This document shows positions 53,698-61,382 of a DNA stretch of 64,000 nucleotides, one piece after another. Below the pieces are notes generated by a model. It saw only the letters and a list, made by a program, of their open reading frames with translations, did no database searches and had not been told where the DNA came from. The stretch's first letter is position 1, and each line of letters begins with the position of its first letter. The stretch comes from Ulvibacter algarum (GTDB lineage: Bacteria > Bacteroidota > Bacteroidia > Flavobacteriales > Flavobacteriaceae): contig CANLBJ010000001.1 of the NCBI GenBank assembly GCA_947488905.1, positions 186,001 through 250,000 of the forward strand, given 5' to 3'. The translations under genes were made by a program, and so were the position numbers.

Positions 53698-56010
53698 TTA
53701 AAAATCAAACTCATCTGGTATCTCCTCGATATTCTCGTCGCTATCTTGTTTGTAATCGTCACAATCTGTAACGATAGACATGTCTTTAGGTTCTTTAAAT
53801 TTCTTGTCAGAAATCTCAAGTTTTTTATCTGCATAACATTGTTTCATATAAAGCCCCCAGATAGGCAATGCCATAGTTGCCCCTTGACCATAACTAGTTG
53901 ACCCAAAATGTACTGATCGATCCTCTCCTCCTACCCAAACTCCCGTCACTAGGTTAGGAACCATACCCATAAACCAACCATCACTATTGTTTTGTGTTGT
54001 TCCTGTTTTACCAGCTATAGGGTTTGTAAACTGATAAGGATATCCTGTTACCGTATTTTTATAGGCTCCACTTGTTCTACCTCTGTGTCTCAATCTTGAA
54101 CCAGAACCTACCTTTGTAACTCCTTCCATTAAACTAACTGTTACAAAAGCGGTTTCGCTACTAATAACATCTTTTGCTTGCGGTATGTTCTGATATAATA
54201 CGGTACCGTTTTTATCTTCAATACGTGTTATAACAGCAGGCTTAATATAAACTCCTTCGTTTGCAAAAGTACTGTAAGCTCCTACCATCTCATATAGTGA
54301 TAAATCTGCTGTACCTAATGCTAAAGAGGGTACCTCAACAATATCTTTTGTGTCAACTCCCATTTTTCTTACCAACTCTACTACTGGTTTAGGACCTACA
54401 CGATACATTAATTTTGCACTAATAGTATTTATAGATTTTGCTAAAGCTTCTCTTAGCGTAAGCATATCTCCATAATCATCACTTGCATTTTTAGGGCACC
54501 AATCTAATGTGTTCCCTTGTGCACCAGCCGGAATACAGAATGGCACATTTGCAAGCGTATCACAAGGTGACATGTGCATTTGGTCTATGGCAGTTGCGTA
54601 TAAGAAAGGCTTAAATGTAGAACCTACTTGACGCTTACCTGTTTTTACCATGTCATACTTAAAATGCTTGTAATCTATACCACCTACCCACGCTTTAATC
54701 TCTCCTGTTTGCGGTGTCATTGACATCATAGATGCTTGTAAAAATGACTTATAATATCTAATAGAATCTAAAGGTGTCATAGTCGTATCTATATCTCCTC
54801 CCCAAGAGAATACTTTCATTTTAGTTTTTTTCTTAAAACTAGCAATGATCTCTTTTTCTGTTTTATCTTGTTTTTTTAATTCTCTCCAACGGTCACTACG
54901 TCGCATTGCGTTATCAAAGATTCTATCTACCTCATCTTCTGTAACGTCTCTAAATGGTGCCGTTTTGTTTTTCTTATTTTGAGAATCAAACTCTGCTTGC
55001 AGTTTTGACATATGCTGGTCTACTGCATCTTCTCCATATTTCTGCATTCTAGAATCTATGGTCGTAAAAACTTTTAAACCATCACTATATATATTGTATT
55101 TACTCCCGTCACTTTTAGGGTTTTCTTTAATCCAGTCTTGCATAAAGGCACGTGCATACTCTCTAAAATAAGTAGCAATACCTTCATTGTGACCTTGTGG
55201 CGTGTAATCAAACTCTAATGGTGTTGCCTGTAAAGAGTCTTTTACTTGCTCACTTATAAAATCATATTTATACATCTGCTTTAAAACAACATTACGTCTG
55301 TTACGCACTCCCTCTGGGTTACGTAATGGATTATATAATGATGAGTTTTTAAACATCCCCACTAACATTGCAGACTCTACAGTGTTTAATTCGCTAGGAG
55401 GTTTATCAAAATAGATGTTTGATGCAGACTCAATACCAATGGCTTGATTTAAAAAATCATATGTGTTAAAGTACATCGTGATGATTTCTTCTTTAGTATA
55501 ACGACGTTCTAGACGTGTTGCAATAATCATCTCTTTAATTTTCTGCATCCCTCTAGCAAACTTGTTTTGAGAAGCACCACCATCTGTAAATAGTTGTTTT
55601 GCTAATTGTTGAGATACGGTACTTGCACCACCATTAGTACCCGCAAAAGCCATAGCACGCGCTAGCCCTTTTGCATCAATACCAGAGTGATCATAAAAAC
55701 GTATGTCTTCTGTAGCAAGTAATGCATTTACTAAATGATCTGGAAGCTCTTCAAAATCTACGGGTGTTCTGTTTTCTTTGTAAAATTTACCAAGTACCAC
55801 ACCATCAGACCCTACAATCTCTGTAGCTAGGTTTTTTTCTGGATTCTCTAGGCTTGTTTCATCTGGCAATGCGCCAAAAACACCCCAAGATGCTAGTAAA
55901 AATATGAGTACTACAAGACCGAGACCAATAGCAACAAGCATCCAAAAAGTACGAATGTGTTTGCCTACTCCAGTAGGTTTTGTTTTTTTCTTTGCAGTTT
56001 TAGTCGCCAT
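53698..56010 (-). CDS. mrcA: Penicillin-binding protein 1A (bifunctional transglycosylase/transpeptidase)
   Basis: 770-residue class A PBP that polymerises and cross-links peptidoglycan. A cytosolic start rich in Lys precedes one transmembrane helix (MLVAIGLGLVVLIFLLASW). The GT51 glycosyltransferase domain covers about 85-260, with the catalytic Glu in LLATEDIRFYDHSGID and GGASTVSQQLAKQL. The transpeptidase domain has SxxK in VGSTFKPFLYA (near 465), SxN in LAKSINTISAK and KTG in AGKTGTTQNNSDGWFMG. The C-terminus is acidic (DENIEEIPDEFDF). It lies 146 bp after gldH. Confidence 0.95.
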   Translation of the reverse strand: MATKTAKKKTKPTGVGKHIRTFWMLVAIGLGLVVLIFLLASWGVFGALPDETSLENPEKNLATEIVGSDGVVLGKFYKENRTPVDFEELPDHLVNALLATEDIRFYDHSGIDAKGLARAMAFAGTNGGASTVSQQLAKQLFTDGGASQNKFARGMQKIKEMIIATRLERRYTKEEIITMYFNTYDFLNQAIGIESASNIYFDKPPSELNTVESAMLVGMFKNSSLYNPLRNPEGVRNRRNVVLKQMYKYDFISEQVKDSLQATPLEFDYTPQGHNEGIATYFREYARAFMQDWIKENPKSDGSKYNIYSDGLKVFTTIDSRMQKYGEDAVDQHMSKLQAEFDSQNKKNKTAPFRDVTEDEVDRIFDNAMRRSDRWRELKKQDKTEKEIIASFKKKTKMKVFSWGGDIDTTMTPLDSIRYYKSFLQASMMSMTPQTGEIKAWVGGIDYKHFKYDMVKTGKRQVGSTFKPFLYATAIDQMHMSPCDTLANVPFCIPAGAQGNTLDWCPKNASDDYGDMLTLREALAKSINTISAKLMYRVGPKPVVELVRKMGVDTKDIVEVPSLALGTADLSLYEMVGAYSTFANEGVYIKPAVITRIEDKNGTVLYQNIPQAKDVISSETAFVTVSLMEGVTKVGSGSRLRHRGRTSGAYKNTVTGYPYQFTNPIAGKTGTTQNNSDGWFMGMVPNLVTGVWVGGEDRSVHFGSTSYGQGATMALPIWGLYMKQCYADKKLEISDKKFKEPKDMSIVTDCDDYKQDSDENIEEIPDEFDF

Positions 56011-56028
56011 TTTAAATCTTTATTTGGA

Positions 56029-56036
56029 CAAAAATA
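56029..56036 (-). promoter_or_regulatory. -7 promoter element of PBP1A
   Basis: Minus strand TATTTTTG, matching TAnnTTTG, 18 nt before ATG 56010. Confidence 0.5.
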
Positions 56037-56155
56037 TTTTGTTTAATGATGCGAAGATGTTATTTAATTTATAAAATCTAAGTCACCATCTAGTATGCGT
56101 TATTACTTATTGAGAATTCGTGGCATATTTTCGCCGCAAGGCAAACCCTATTGTA

Positions 56156-56635
56156 TTAATTAGCCTTCTCTATTGTATAACCCACATCTGTAATACCTAT
56201 TAATCTTCTCACTCCATCTACCTCACCGTTGTTGCGCAGTGCTTGACCTATCTCTAGTTTATACTCGCCATCTTCATTAAACTGCATTTTCTCTTTGAGT
56301 ACTAGTTTGCTCTGCTTAAGATTACCTATACCTTCTCCCAACCACGTGCCATCTGGGCGAGCCATCCTATACTCTAGGGTGTCAATTGCGGTTTTCCCAT
56401 TTGGGTACCTCAACGTTGTTATCAAAAATATGTTACTGTAAGGGTACTCATTTGTATTGCGCAATTGTAAATACACATTATAATCTTGCTCCTTTTTTAA
56501 CTCCGGAAATGTGAAGTCTACCGTCATCTGGCTATCCCAAAATCCAGGCAGATCTTGTGTCTCTCCAGCTACAGAGTCTCCTAAACAAGAAGTTAATAGC
56601 ATCGCAGCACATAACATAGCAATCACTTTACGCAT
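56156..56635 (-). CDS. gldH: Gliding motility lipoprotein GldH
   Basis: 159-residue lipoprotein with signal MRKVIAMLCAAMLLTSC (lipobox Cys at 17). GldH is required for gliding in Flavobacterium johnsoniae. Typical are FWDSQMTVDFTFPELKKEQDYNVYLQLRN, read in parts, YPYSNIFLITTLRYPNGK, DTLEYRMARPDGTWLGEG and a basic YKLEIGQALRNNGEVDGV. An upstream in-frame ATG at 56758 would place the start inside ricT and remove the signal peptide, so ATG 56635, overlapping the ricT stop by 8 nt, is chosen. Confidence 0.93.
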   Translation of the reverse strand: MRKVIAMLCAAMLLTSCLGDSVAGETQDLPGFWDSQMTVDFTFPELKKEQDYNVYLQLRNTNEYPYSNIFLITTLRYPNGKTAIDTLEYRMARPDGTWLGEGIGNLKQSKLVLKEKMQFNEDGEYKLEIGQALRNNGEVDGVRRLIGITDVGYTIEKAN

Positions 56636-57962
56636 CTTTCTTTGGCCCTTGTTTTTGGTTGTTATTAGGTCGTGGTTTGTTGTTATTAGTACGACGTTTT
56701 TTATTGTTATTTCTTGGGTTAGGCTTGTTTCCTGGCGTTGATGCTTTAGGTTTTGCACCTGTTTTTGCTCCAGTCTTTACTTTTGTCCCGGTTGCCGCTC
56801 CCGCTTTTGCCGGCTGTCGCTTTCTATTCTTGTTATTGTTGTTGCGACGCTTTTTGTTGCTTCGTTTAGGCTGGTCAAAACGAGTTAAACTATCTTGCCC
56901 CACCACGTTGCTATAAATCTCTTTTTCTAGATCTATAAATACCTCTTCTTTATATTCTTCTAACGCTCTAACTTTTTCTCCTTTTTTATTGATGGCAATA
57001 ATCTCATTGACTTTACTCACTTTAAGTTCGTGCCAGTTCATCCCATCTTTTAAATAAGAAAACCACATAAGACCTTTAAAGATGTCTGTTTTTTGACAAA
57101 CTGCAGGGCCTTTTTCTGTTTGTAATTTAACGTCTGTTTTAGGAAATTCTTGTAAAGCATCTAGATACGTATCTAGCTCATAGTTAAGACAACATTTAAG
57201 CTTACCACACTGTCCCGCTAACTTTTGCGGATTTAAAGATAACTGCTGGTATCTCGCCGCCGAAGTATTTACAGACCTAAAATCTGTTAACCAAGTTGAA
57301 CAGCAAAGCTCGCGCCCACAAGAACCTATACCTCCTAATCGTGCTGCTTCTTGTCTAAGCCCCACTTGCTTCATCTCTATACGAGAATTAAACGTTCGTG
57401 CTAGTTCTTTAATAAGTTCTCTAAAATCTACACGCTCATCTGCCGTGTAATAGAAAACAACTTTTGATGCATCACCTTGAAACTCAATATCACTTATCTT
57501 CATGCGTAACCCTAAACGGATAGCAATCTCTCTAGATTTTTTCTGAATATCATCTTCGCGATCTCTCGCCGTTTGCCAGATATCTATTTCTTTTTGATTT
57601 GCTTTACGGTAAATGGCAGGAAGAAGCTTTGTGTCTAGTCGCTCCTTTTTCTTTTTCATTTGCACGCGCACCAGTTCTCCTGTGAGCGTTACAATACCTA
57701 CATCGTACCCAGATTCTGCCTCTGTAGCAACAATATCACCTATAGCAAGTGTTAAATTTTCTTTATTGAGATAGAAATGTTTTCTACCATTTTTAAAACG
57801 GACTTCCACTCCGTCAAACGGAGTCATATTTGCAGGAAGCGCCATGTTTGAAAGCCAATCGAATACCGTTAGTTTATTACAGCCATCAGTTCCGCAAGTA
57901 CCATTGTTCTTGCATCCTTTTGGTTGTCCACCGGCACCAGAGGCACAGCTTGTACAGCCCAT
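56628..57962 (-). CDS. ricT: RicT/PSP1-domain regulatory protein
   Basis: 444-residue protein of the PSP1 family (YaaT/RicT). The N-terminus is Cys-rich (MGCTSCASGAGG). The core has GYDVGIVTLTGELVRVQMK, FYYTADERVDFRELIKELA, and the conserved GGIGSCGRELCCSTW and QKLAGQCGKLKCCLNYEL with multiple Cys that can bind an Fe-S cluster. After residue 365 the tail is an Asn-, Lys-, Arg- and Pro-rich, probably disordered region. In B. subtilis RicT acts with RicA and RicF on RNase Y; the role in Bacteroidota is less clear. It precedes gldH, as in other flavobacteria. Confidence 0.92.
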   Translation of the reverse strand: MGCTSCASGAGGQPKGCKNNGTCGTDGCNKLTVFDWLSNMALPANMTPFDGVEVRFKNGRKHFYLNKENLTLAIGDIVATEAESGYDVGIVTLTGELVRVQMKKKKERLDTKLLPAIYRKANQKEIDIWQTARDREDDIQKKSREIAIRLGLRMKISDIEFQGDASKVVFYYTADERVDFRELIKELARTFNSRIEMKQVGLRQEAARLGGIGSCGRELCCSTWLTDFRSVNTSAARYQQLSLNPQKLAGQCGKLKCCLNYELDTYLDALQEFPKTDVKLQTEKGPAVCQKTDIFKGLMWFSYLKDGMNWHELKVSKVNEIIAINKKGEKVRALEEYKEEVFIDLEKEIYSNVVGQDSLTRFDQPKRSNKKRRNNNNKNRKRQPAKAGAATGTKVKTGAKTGAKPKASTPGNKPNPRNNNKKRRTNNNKPRPNNNQKQGPKKDA

Positions 57963-57965
57963 AAT

Positions 57966-57981
57966 TATATATATATATATA
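57966..57981. repeat. (TA)8 dinucleotide tract upstream of ricT
   Basis: Sixteen bases of alternating T and A begin 4 nt before the ATG of ricT (57962). Length changes here could alter the leader or promoter spacing. Confidence 0.6.
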
Positions 57982-58042
57982 GTGCTCTTTTTAGTCTAAA
58001 AAAGAGACGAAGATTAATAAATGTATCAATAGGTAAAGATAC

Positions 58043-58194
58043 GGTTTTTGAGATAACGAAAGAAGGGAGTTTTTAATTGTACTTCGGAAATTTTAAAGGG
58101 GGTTTTAATGGTGCTGGGAATTGGGGAGATTTAGGTGTGGGTTTTGAGTTGTGGGGGATTAAAAAAGCCCTTTAAAAAAAATTGAAAGGGCTTT
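58043..58194. repeat. Module-end repeat, copy 2 (with terminator)
   Basis: About 150 bp nearly identical to 60644-60798, in the same orientation; only a few positions differ over the first ~130 bp. It includes AACGAAAGAAGG, AATGGTGCTGGGAATTGGGG and GAGTTGTGGGGGATTAAAAA. The end is a hairpin AAAGCCCTTT/AAAGGGCTTT (58164-58194) whose minus-strand T run makes it the terminator of the two-gene cassette upstream. It also contains a TTTCCGAAG motif (58082-58090). Confidence 0.85.
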
Positions 58195-58269
58195 AGGTTA
58201 TTTTAATTTTTGTTTATTAATTTGCTCTGTTCACTCAGTGTGGCACTAGTTACAAACTAGCAAGAGATG

Positions 58270-58725
58270 TTATTTTTTCACCCCTTCATTAAGCCACTTT
58301 ACTGGATAAATCACAAAACATTCCTCATTAATTATTTCAACTAAATAGGTTTTAAACATACCATTTTTGTCAAAAGGAGGCTGAGTTTTACCATAATATT
58401 CTATCAATCCTTGTTTGTTTGTTTTACGCCAAGAGTTAACGATAATATCGATGTCTTTCATCTCATTAAATGAATAATCCCCTAGTCTTCTAATATTCAA
58501 TGTGTCTGAAATACTATTTTTCTCGAAAAACAAAACAGCACTACCACACAAATTAAATTGAATCTCAGTTTTCTTTTCCCATTTAGTTTTAATCTTATGC
58601 GGGCAATCATTAATCGAATTATTGTAGTTAAAATAAAGAACTTCTTTATTTGCATATTGACTATGGGAGCTAAAAAACGAAAATAGAAAGATTAAAAAGG
58701 TTACTTTTTTAATTAAATGGTTCAT
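58270..58725 (-). CDS. Secreted protein of unknown function, possible partner/immunity protein
   Basis: 151-residue protein with a signal peptide (MNHLIKKVTFLIFLFSFFSSHSQ). The mature part has KTKWEKKTEIQFNLCGSAVLFFEKN, read in parts, and YGKTQPPFDKNGMFKTYLVEI. No family is recognised. The start overlaps the 3' end of the larger lipoprotein gene by 17 nt in another frame, so translation is coupled. This order (large protein with peptidase-like C-terminus, then a small protein) resembles toxin-immunity pairs, but that is inference only. A terminator follows. Confidence 0.7.
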   Translation of the reverse strand: MNHLIKKVTFLIFLFSFFSSHSQYANKEVLYFNYNNSINDCPHKIKTKWEKKTEIQFNLCGSAVLFFEKNSISDTLNIRRLGDYSFNEMKDIDIIVNSWRKTNKQGLIEYYGKTQPPFDKNGMFKTYLVEIINEECFVIYPVKWLNEGVKK

Positions 58726-60466
58726 TATCTATAGCATTTTGAATTATTGTTTCAATGTTTTGTTGTTCAGTTGCTGTCAATAAGTCCCAAGCTGTAGTTT
58801 CCTTTAAACCTATCCAAGAAAGTGCTTCATAAAATGCTTGAGAGTGATTGCCATCATCATAATCACTTAAAGCACCCGCCATAGTTGTTATATAATGTTG
58901 TTCCATCTGCTCATGATCTGCACTCGTTGGATTTGAATTGTTTACCTCATATCTTATAAAATAGTCCCAAACACCTGGAAATTCATTCATTAAATTAATT
59001 AAGAAATTCCCCCAATCTTCATCGCTTAAATTATTAAAGTTTACATTCGGATTTCCTGCGACACTCATTAATTTTCGAAACATTTCTGCGTGAACAGTTT
59101 CATGCATAAGCCCTACTGCCAATACAATTTTCGGAAAATTGTGTGTAGAATTATCCAAATTATTGTCTTTGTTGAAAACAATGTTAATTAGATAATTATT
59201 AGGGGGTATTGTTATTGCTAAAGCATCCCAATTATCACTTGTTTGATTAGACTGAAAATTCTCATCCGCACTAAACCTTAAATTAGCAACAGAGCCATCC
59301 GGTATAAAATTTGAAATATATTGTCCAATTGTATTGTTCCCTGATTTAAATTTATTAAACACATATGATAACCGAGGGTCTGACTGAAATGTATTATCAA
59401 TAATTATTTGCTCATCAAAATCAATATCGACACAATTATTAGAATTATTTTCATCATAATTATTAGCTAAATAGTTCGCCAAAGGAGTAGCCTCATTTTG
59501 ATTAGCAAAAGCCCAAGTATGTATAGCAGCTTGTTCTGTGGAGTTTATAGTCCCGCACATATAAGGCGTAAAAAACACAGAAAAATCTTCTACACAATCC
59601 TCAGAGTCTGTATCGCCATCTGGCAGAAAATCATTGCATAATTCTAAGACTACTGTTTGTGTTGTACCACCAAAATTGCCACCACCTCCACCACCGCTTC
59701 CGCCGCTAGTTCCGTTGCCGTCATTATTATTGTCACCGTTATTACCACCACCTGGACCACCACCTTCACCAGATTGAGGACACCAAACAATACTATATAT
59801 TGTTGGACCAGCATAGCCTCCATAATCATCACAAGGACACTCATCACCACCACATTCTATCCAAGTGGGTATCGCTGAAAATAGACAGCTTCCACTTGAA
59901 GTTCTATTATCTAAAGTAACACCACTAAATAAGTCATCTAATGTTAAAACTGTATTATCAAACTTATTAATGGCACCCTTAAAATCTTTTGACTTGTCAA
60001 ATAGCCAACTTAACTCTGGGTTGTATTGTAAAACACTAGAACTTACTTCTCCTGTAATAAGGTTTTGTTCAAATATAAAGTTGTAGAAAATACTCGCCTT
60101 TTCTTCAGAGTTGTTGTTTATAACTTTTAATGTATAATAATTTATAGAGTCTGTCTCTATTAAATGTATGATACTCGTGTCTATGTATGCACCTATAAGA
60201 TCTGCACCCCTACCCTCAAATTGAATTGTTCTGTTTTTATCCAAATGTTTACTGTTCGCAATAAAAGTTGAGCTTGAGCCAATGTCCTCAAAAAACTCGT
60301 CAAAATCTATAAATCCTTGCTTTGTCTCTAAATGGGTTTCGTGAGCATCTTGTTCTAAGACAATCTCATCTTCTTGACAGCTAACTATCATTAACATAGA
60401 TAGTGCAAAGCAAATTGCACTTGCTTTTTTTAGATATTTAAAAAATAAATGGGGGGGGTATTGCAA
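58709..60466 (-). CDS. Putative lipoprotein with C-terminal HExxH metallopeptidase-like domain; possibly phase-variable
   Basis: 585 residues from a TTG start. A lipoprotein signal ends at Cys30 (ALSMLMIVSC). Residues 31-190 are unrecognised, then a Cys-rich patch (CGGDECPCDD, 205-213), a Gly/Asn-rich linker (about 233-266) and a C-terminal domain with HETVH at 455-459 and a possible further ligand region DHEQMEQHY (518-526). The linker followed by a peptidase-like end suggests a polymorphic toxin, but no family is recognised. The only ATG (60474) is out of frame because of a run of eight C residues at 60458-60451; nine or six would join it to this frame (MKICNTPPHLFFKYL with nine). As read, TTG 60466 is the only start that keeps the signal peptide. 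Confidence 0.75.
   Translation of the reverse strand: MQYPPHLFFKYLKKASAICFALSMLMIVSCQEDEIVLEQDAHETHLETKQGFIDFDEFFEDIGSSSTFIANSKHLDKNRTIQFEGRGADLIGAYIDTSIIHLIETDSINYYTLKVINNNSEEKASIFYNFIFEQNLITGEVSSSVLQYNPELSWLFDKSKDFKGAINKFDNTVLTLDDLFSGVTLDNRTSSGSCLFSAIPTWIECGGDECPCDDYGGYAGPTIYSIVWCPQSGEGGGPGGGNNGDNNNDGNGTSGGSGGGGGGNFGGTTQTVVLELCNDFLPDGDTDSEDCVEDFSVFFTPYMCGTINSTEQAAIHTWAFANQNEATPLANYLANNYDENNSNNCVDIDFDEQIIIDNTFQSDPRLSYVFNKFKSGNNTIGQYISNFIPDGSVANLRFSADENFQSNQTSDNWDALAITIPPNNYLINIVFNKDNNLDNSTHNFPKIVLAVGLMHETVHAEMFRKLMSVAGNPNVNFNNLSDEDWGNFLINLMNEFPGVWDYFIRYEVNNSNPTSADHEQMEQHYITTMAGALSDYDDGNHSQAFYEALSWIGLKETTAWDLLTATEQQNIETIIQNAIDNEPFN
60451..60458 (-). repeat. Homopolymeric C8 tract in the start region of the lipoprotein gene
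   Basis: Eight G on the plus strand, C8 on the coding strand, between the out-of-frame ATG 60474 and the signal peptide. A length of 9 (or 6) puts ATG in frame; 8 gives a 14-codon peptide ending at TAA 60432-60430. Confidence 0.8.
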
Positions 60467-60506
60467 ATTTTCATACTATAAATTTAAATTATTATTTAGA
60501 TAGCCG

Positions 60507-60514
60507 CAAACCTA
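60507..60514 (-). promoter_or_regulatory. -7 promoter element of the lipoprotein cassette
   Basis: Minus strand TAGGTTTG, matching TAnnTTTG, 33 nt before ATG 60474. It is inside a box AAACCTAAACTCTTTTT (plus strand, 60508 onward) that recurs upstream of the gene at 60830-61303, where the element reads TAGGTTTA. Confidence 0.5.
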
Positions 60515-60567
60515 AACTCTTTTTATTTGTTGGGCATCGGTATAAACACCTAGTTTGAAAATTAACC

Positions 60568-60640
60568 CTACTTCTTAAACTTCAACTTCTCACTTCGCCC
60601 TTTCTTAAAAATCTTGTTGCTGTTATGTGTGCCAGTACTT
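60568..60640 (-). pseudogene. Duplicated 3' end of trhO
   Basis: About 73 bp encoding GTHNSNKIFKKGRSEKLKF plus KK and a TAG stop, almost the same peptide as the end of the intact trhO at 61383, but with about a dozen nucleotide differences, many of them silent or at the upstream edge, and TAG in place of TAA. It has no start or upstream coding part. It directly abuts the module-end repeat (60644), so it is a border of the second module rather than a decayed gene. Confidence 0.85.
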
Positions 60641-60643
60641 AGG

Positions 60644-60798
60644 GGTTTTTGAGATAACGAAAGAAGGCAATACTTAATTGTACTTCAGAAATTTTAAAGG
60701 GGGTTTTAATGGTGCTGGGAATTGGGGAGATTTTGTTGTGGGTTTTGAGTTGTGGGGGATTAAAAAAGCCCTTTCAAAATTGGCTTTTGAAAGGGCTT
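60644..60798. repeat. Module-end repeat, copy 1 (with terminator)
   Basis: Near-identical partner of 58043-58194. It ends in a longer hairpin, AAAGCCCTTTCAAAA/TTTTGAAAGGGCTT (60764-60798), with a T run on the minus strand, which serves as terminator for the gene at 60830-61303. One base of its TTTCCGAAG motif is changed (TTTCTGAAG). Confidence 0.85.
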
Positions 60799-60829
60799 AG
60801 CTATAAATTAATTTTCTGAAATTTTAAAA

Positions 60830-61303
60830 TCACAACCCATGTAAAAAAGAAGGATCTTCTATTTTTCTCGCAATGTAATAACCCTCAAAAAAGGATGTTT
60901 CATCAATTAAATATATATTCTCAAAGCTTTTAATGACCGTTAACAAATTCTTATAGTCTTTTGCAAGTATCATCTCATTATAGTTTATCACATTGAGCAT
61001 TGAATTTTTATCAATTAATATAGGGTTATTGTTTCCATTTATATTTTGATAAATGAAATCAAATGAAGTTCTATTATATGCTCTTGTTTCTGGAGTTTTT
61101 TTGAGTCTACCATCTTCTTTTGAAAACGAGATTTTATTAATTTTTGGACTTAAAGTAATATAATATTGATCATGTTGAATAGTGTCTGACTTGTAAGCCA
61201 TATGCTTGACATCAGATGTTTTCTTAATCAAAATATAGATATTCTCTTGTGAAAAACAAGAAACTCCGTTTAATAAGACCAATAATATAATGACAATTTT
61301 CAT
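60830..61303 (-). CDS. Secreted protein of unknown function in the first module
   Basis: 157-residue protein with a signal peptide (MKIVIILLVLLNGVSCFSQ; the Cys might also be lipidated). The mature part contains YITLSPKINKISFSKEDGRL, RTSFDFIYQNINGNNNPILID and a C-terminal SFFEGYYIARKIEDPSF. No family is recognised. Size and export signal are like those of the small gene at 58270, but I see no clear sequence similarity. It sits between the intact trhO 3' end and the first module-end repeat. An orphan immunity-type protein is one possibility. Confidence 0.7.
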   Translation of the reverse strand: MKIVIILLVLLNGVSCFSQENIYILIKKTSDVKHMAYKSDTIQHDQYYITLSPKINKISFSKEDGRLKKTPETRAYNRTSFDFIYQNINGNNNPILIDKNSMLNVINYNEMILAKDYKNLLTVIKSFENIYLIDETSFFEGYYIARKIEDPSFLHGL

Positions 61304-61382
61304 TCTTTTAATTTAATTGTTTTTACAAGTGGGTAAACCTAAACTCTTTTTAACAATTAATACTACTTAAAAACACGAAATC

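Noticed and set aside
58043-58194. Proline-rich frame on the minus strand of the module-end repeat (and its copy at 60644)
   Set aside because: The frame is open in both copies but has no start codon of its own and ends within the repeat; the hairpin shows that this is a terminator region.
59650-59878. Frames on both strands within the Gly-rich linker region of the lipoprotein gene
   Set aside because: Low-complexity shadows of the GGT/GGA codon repeats.
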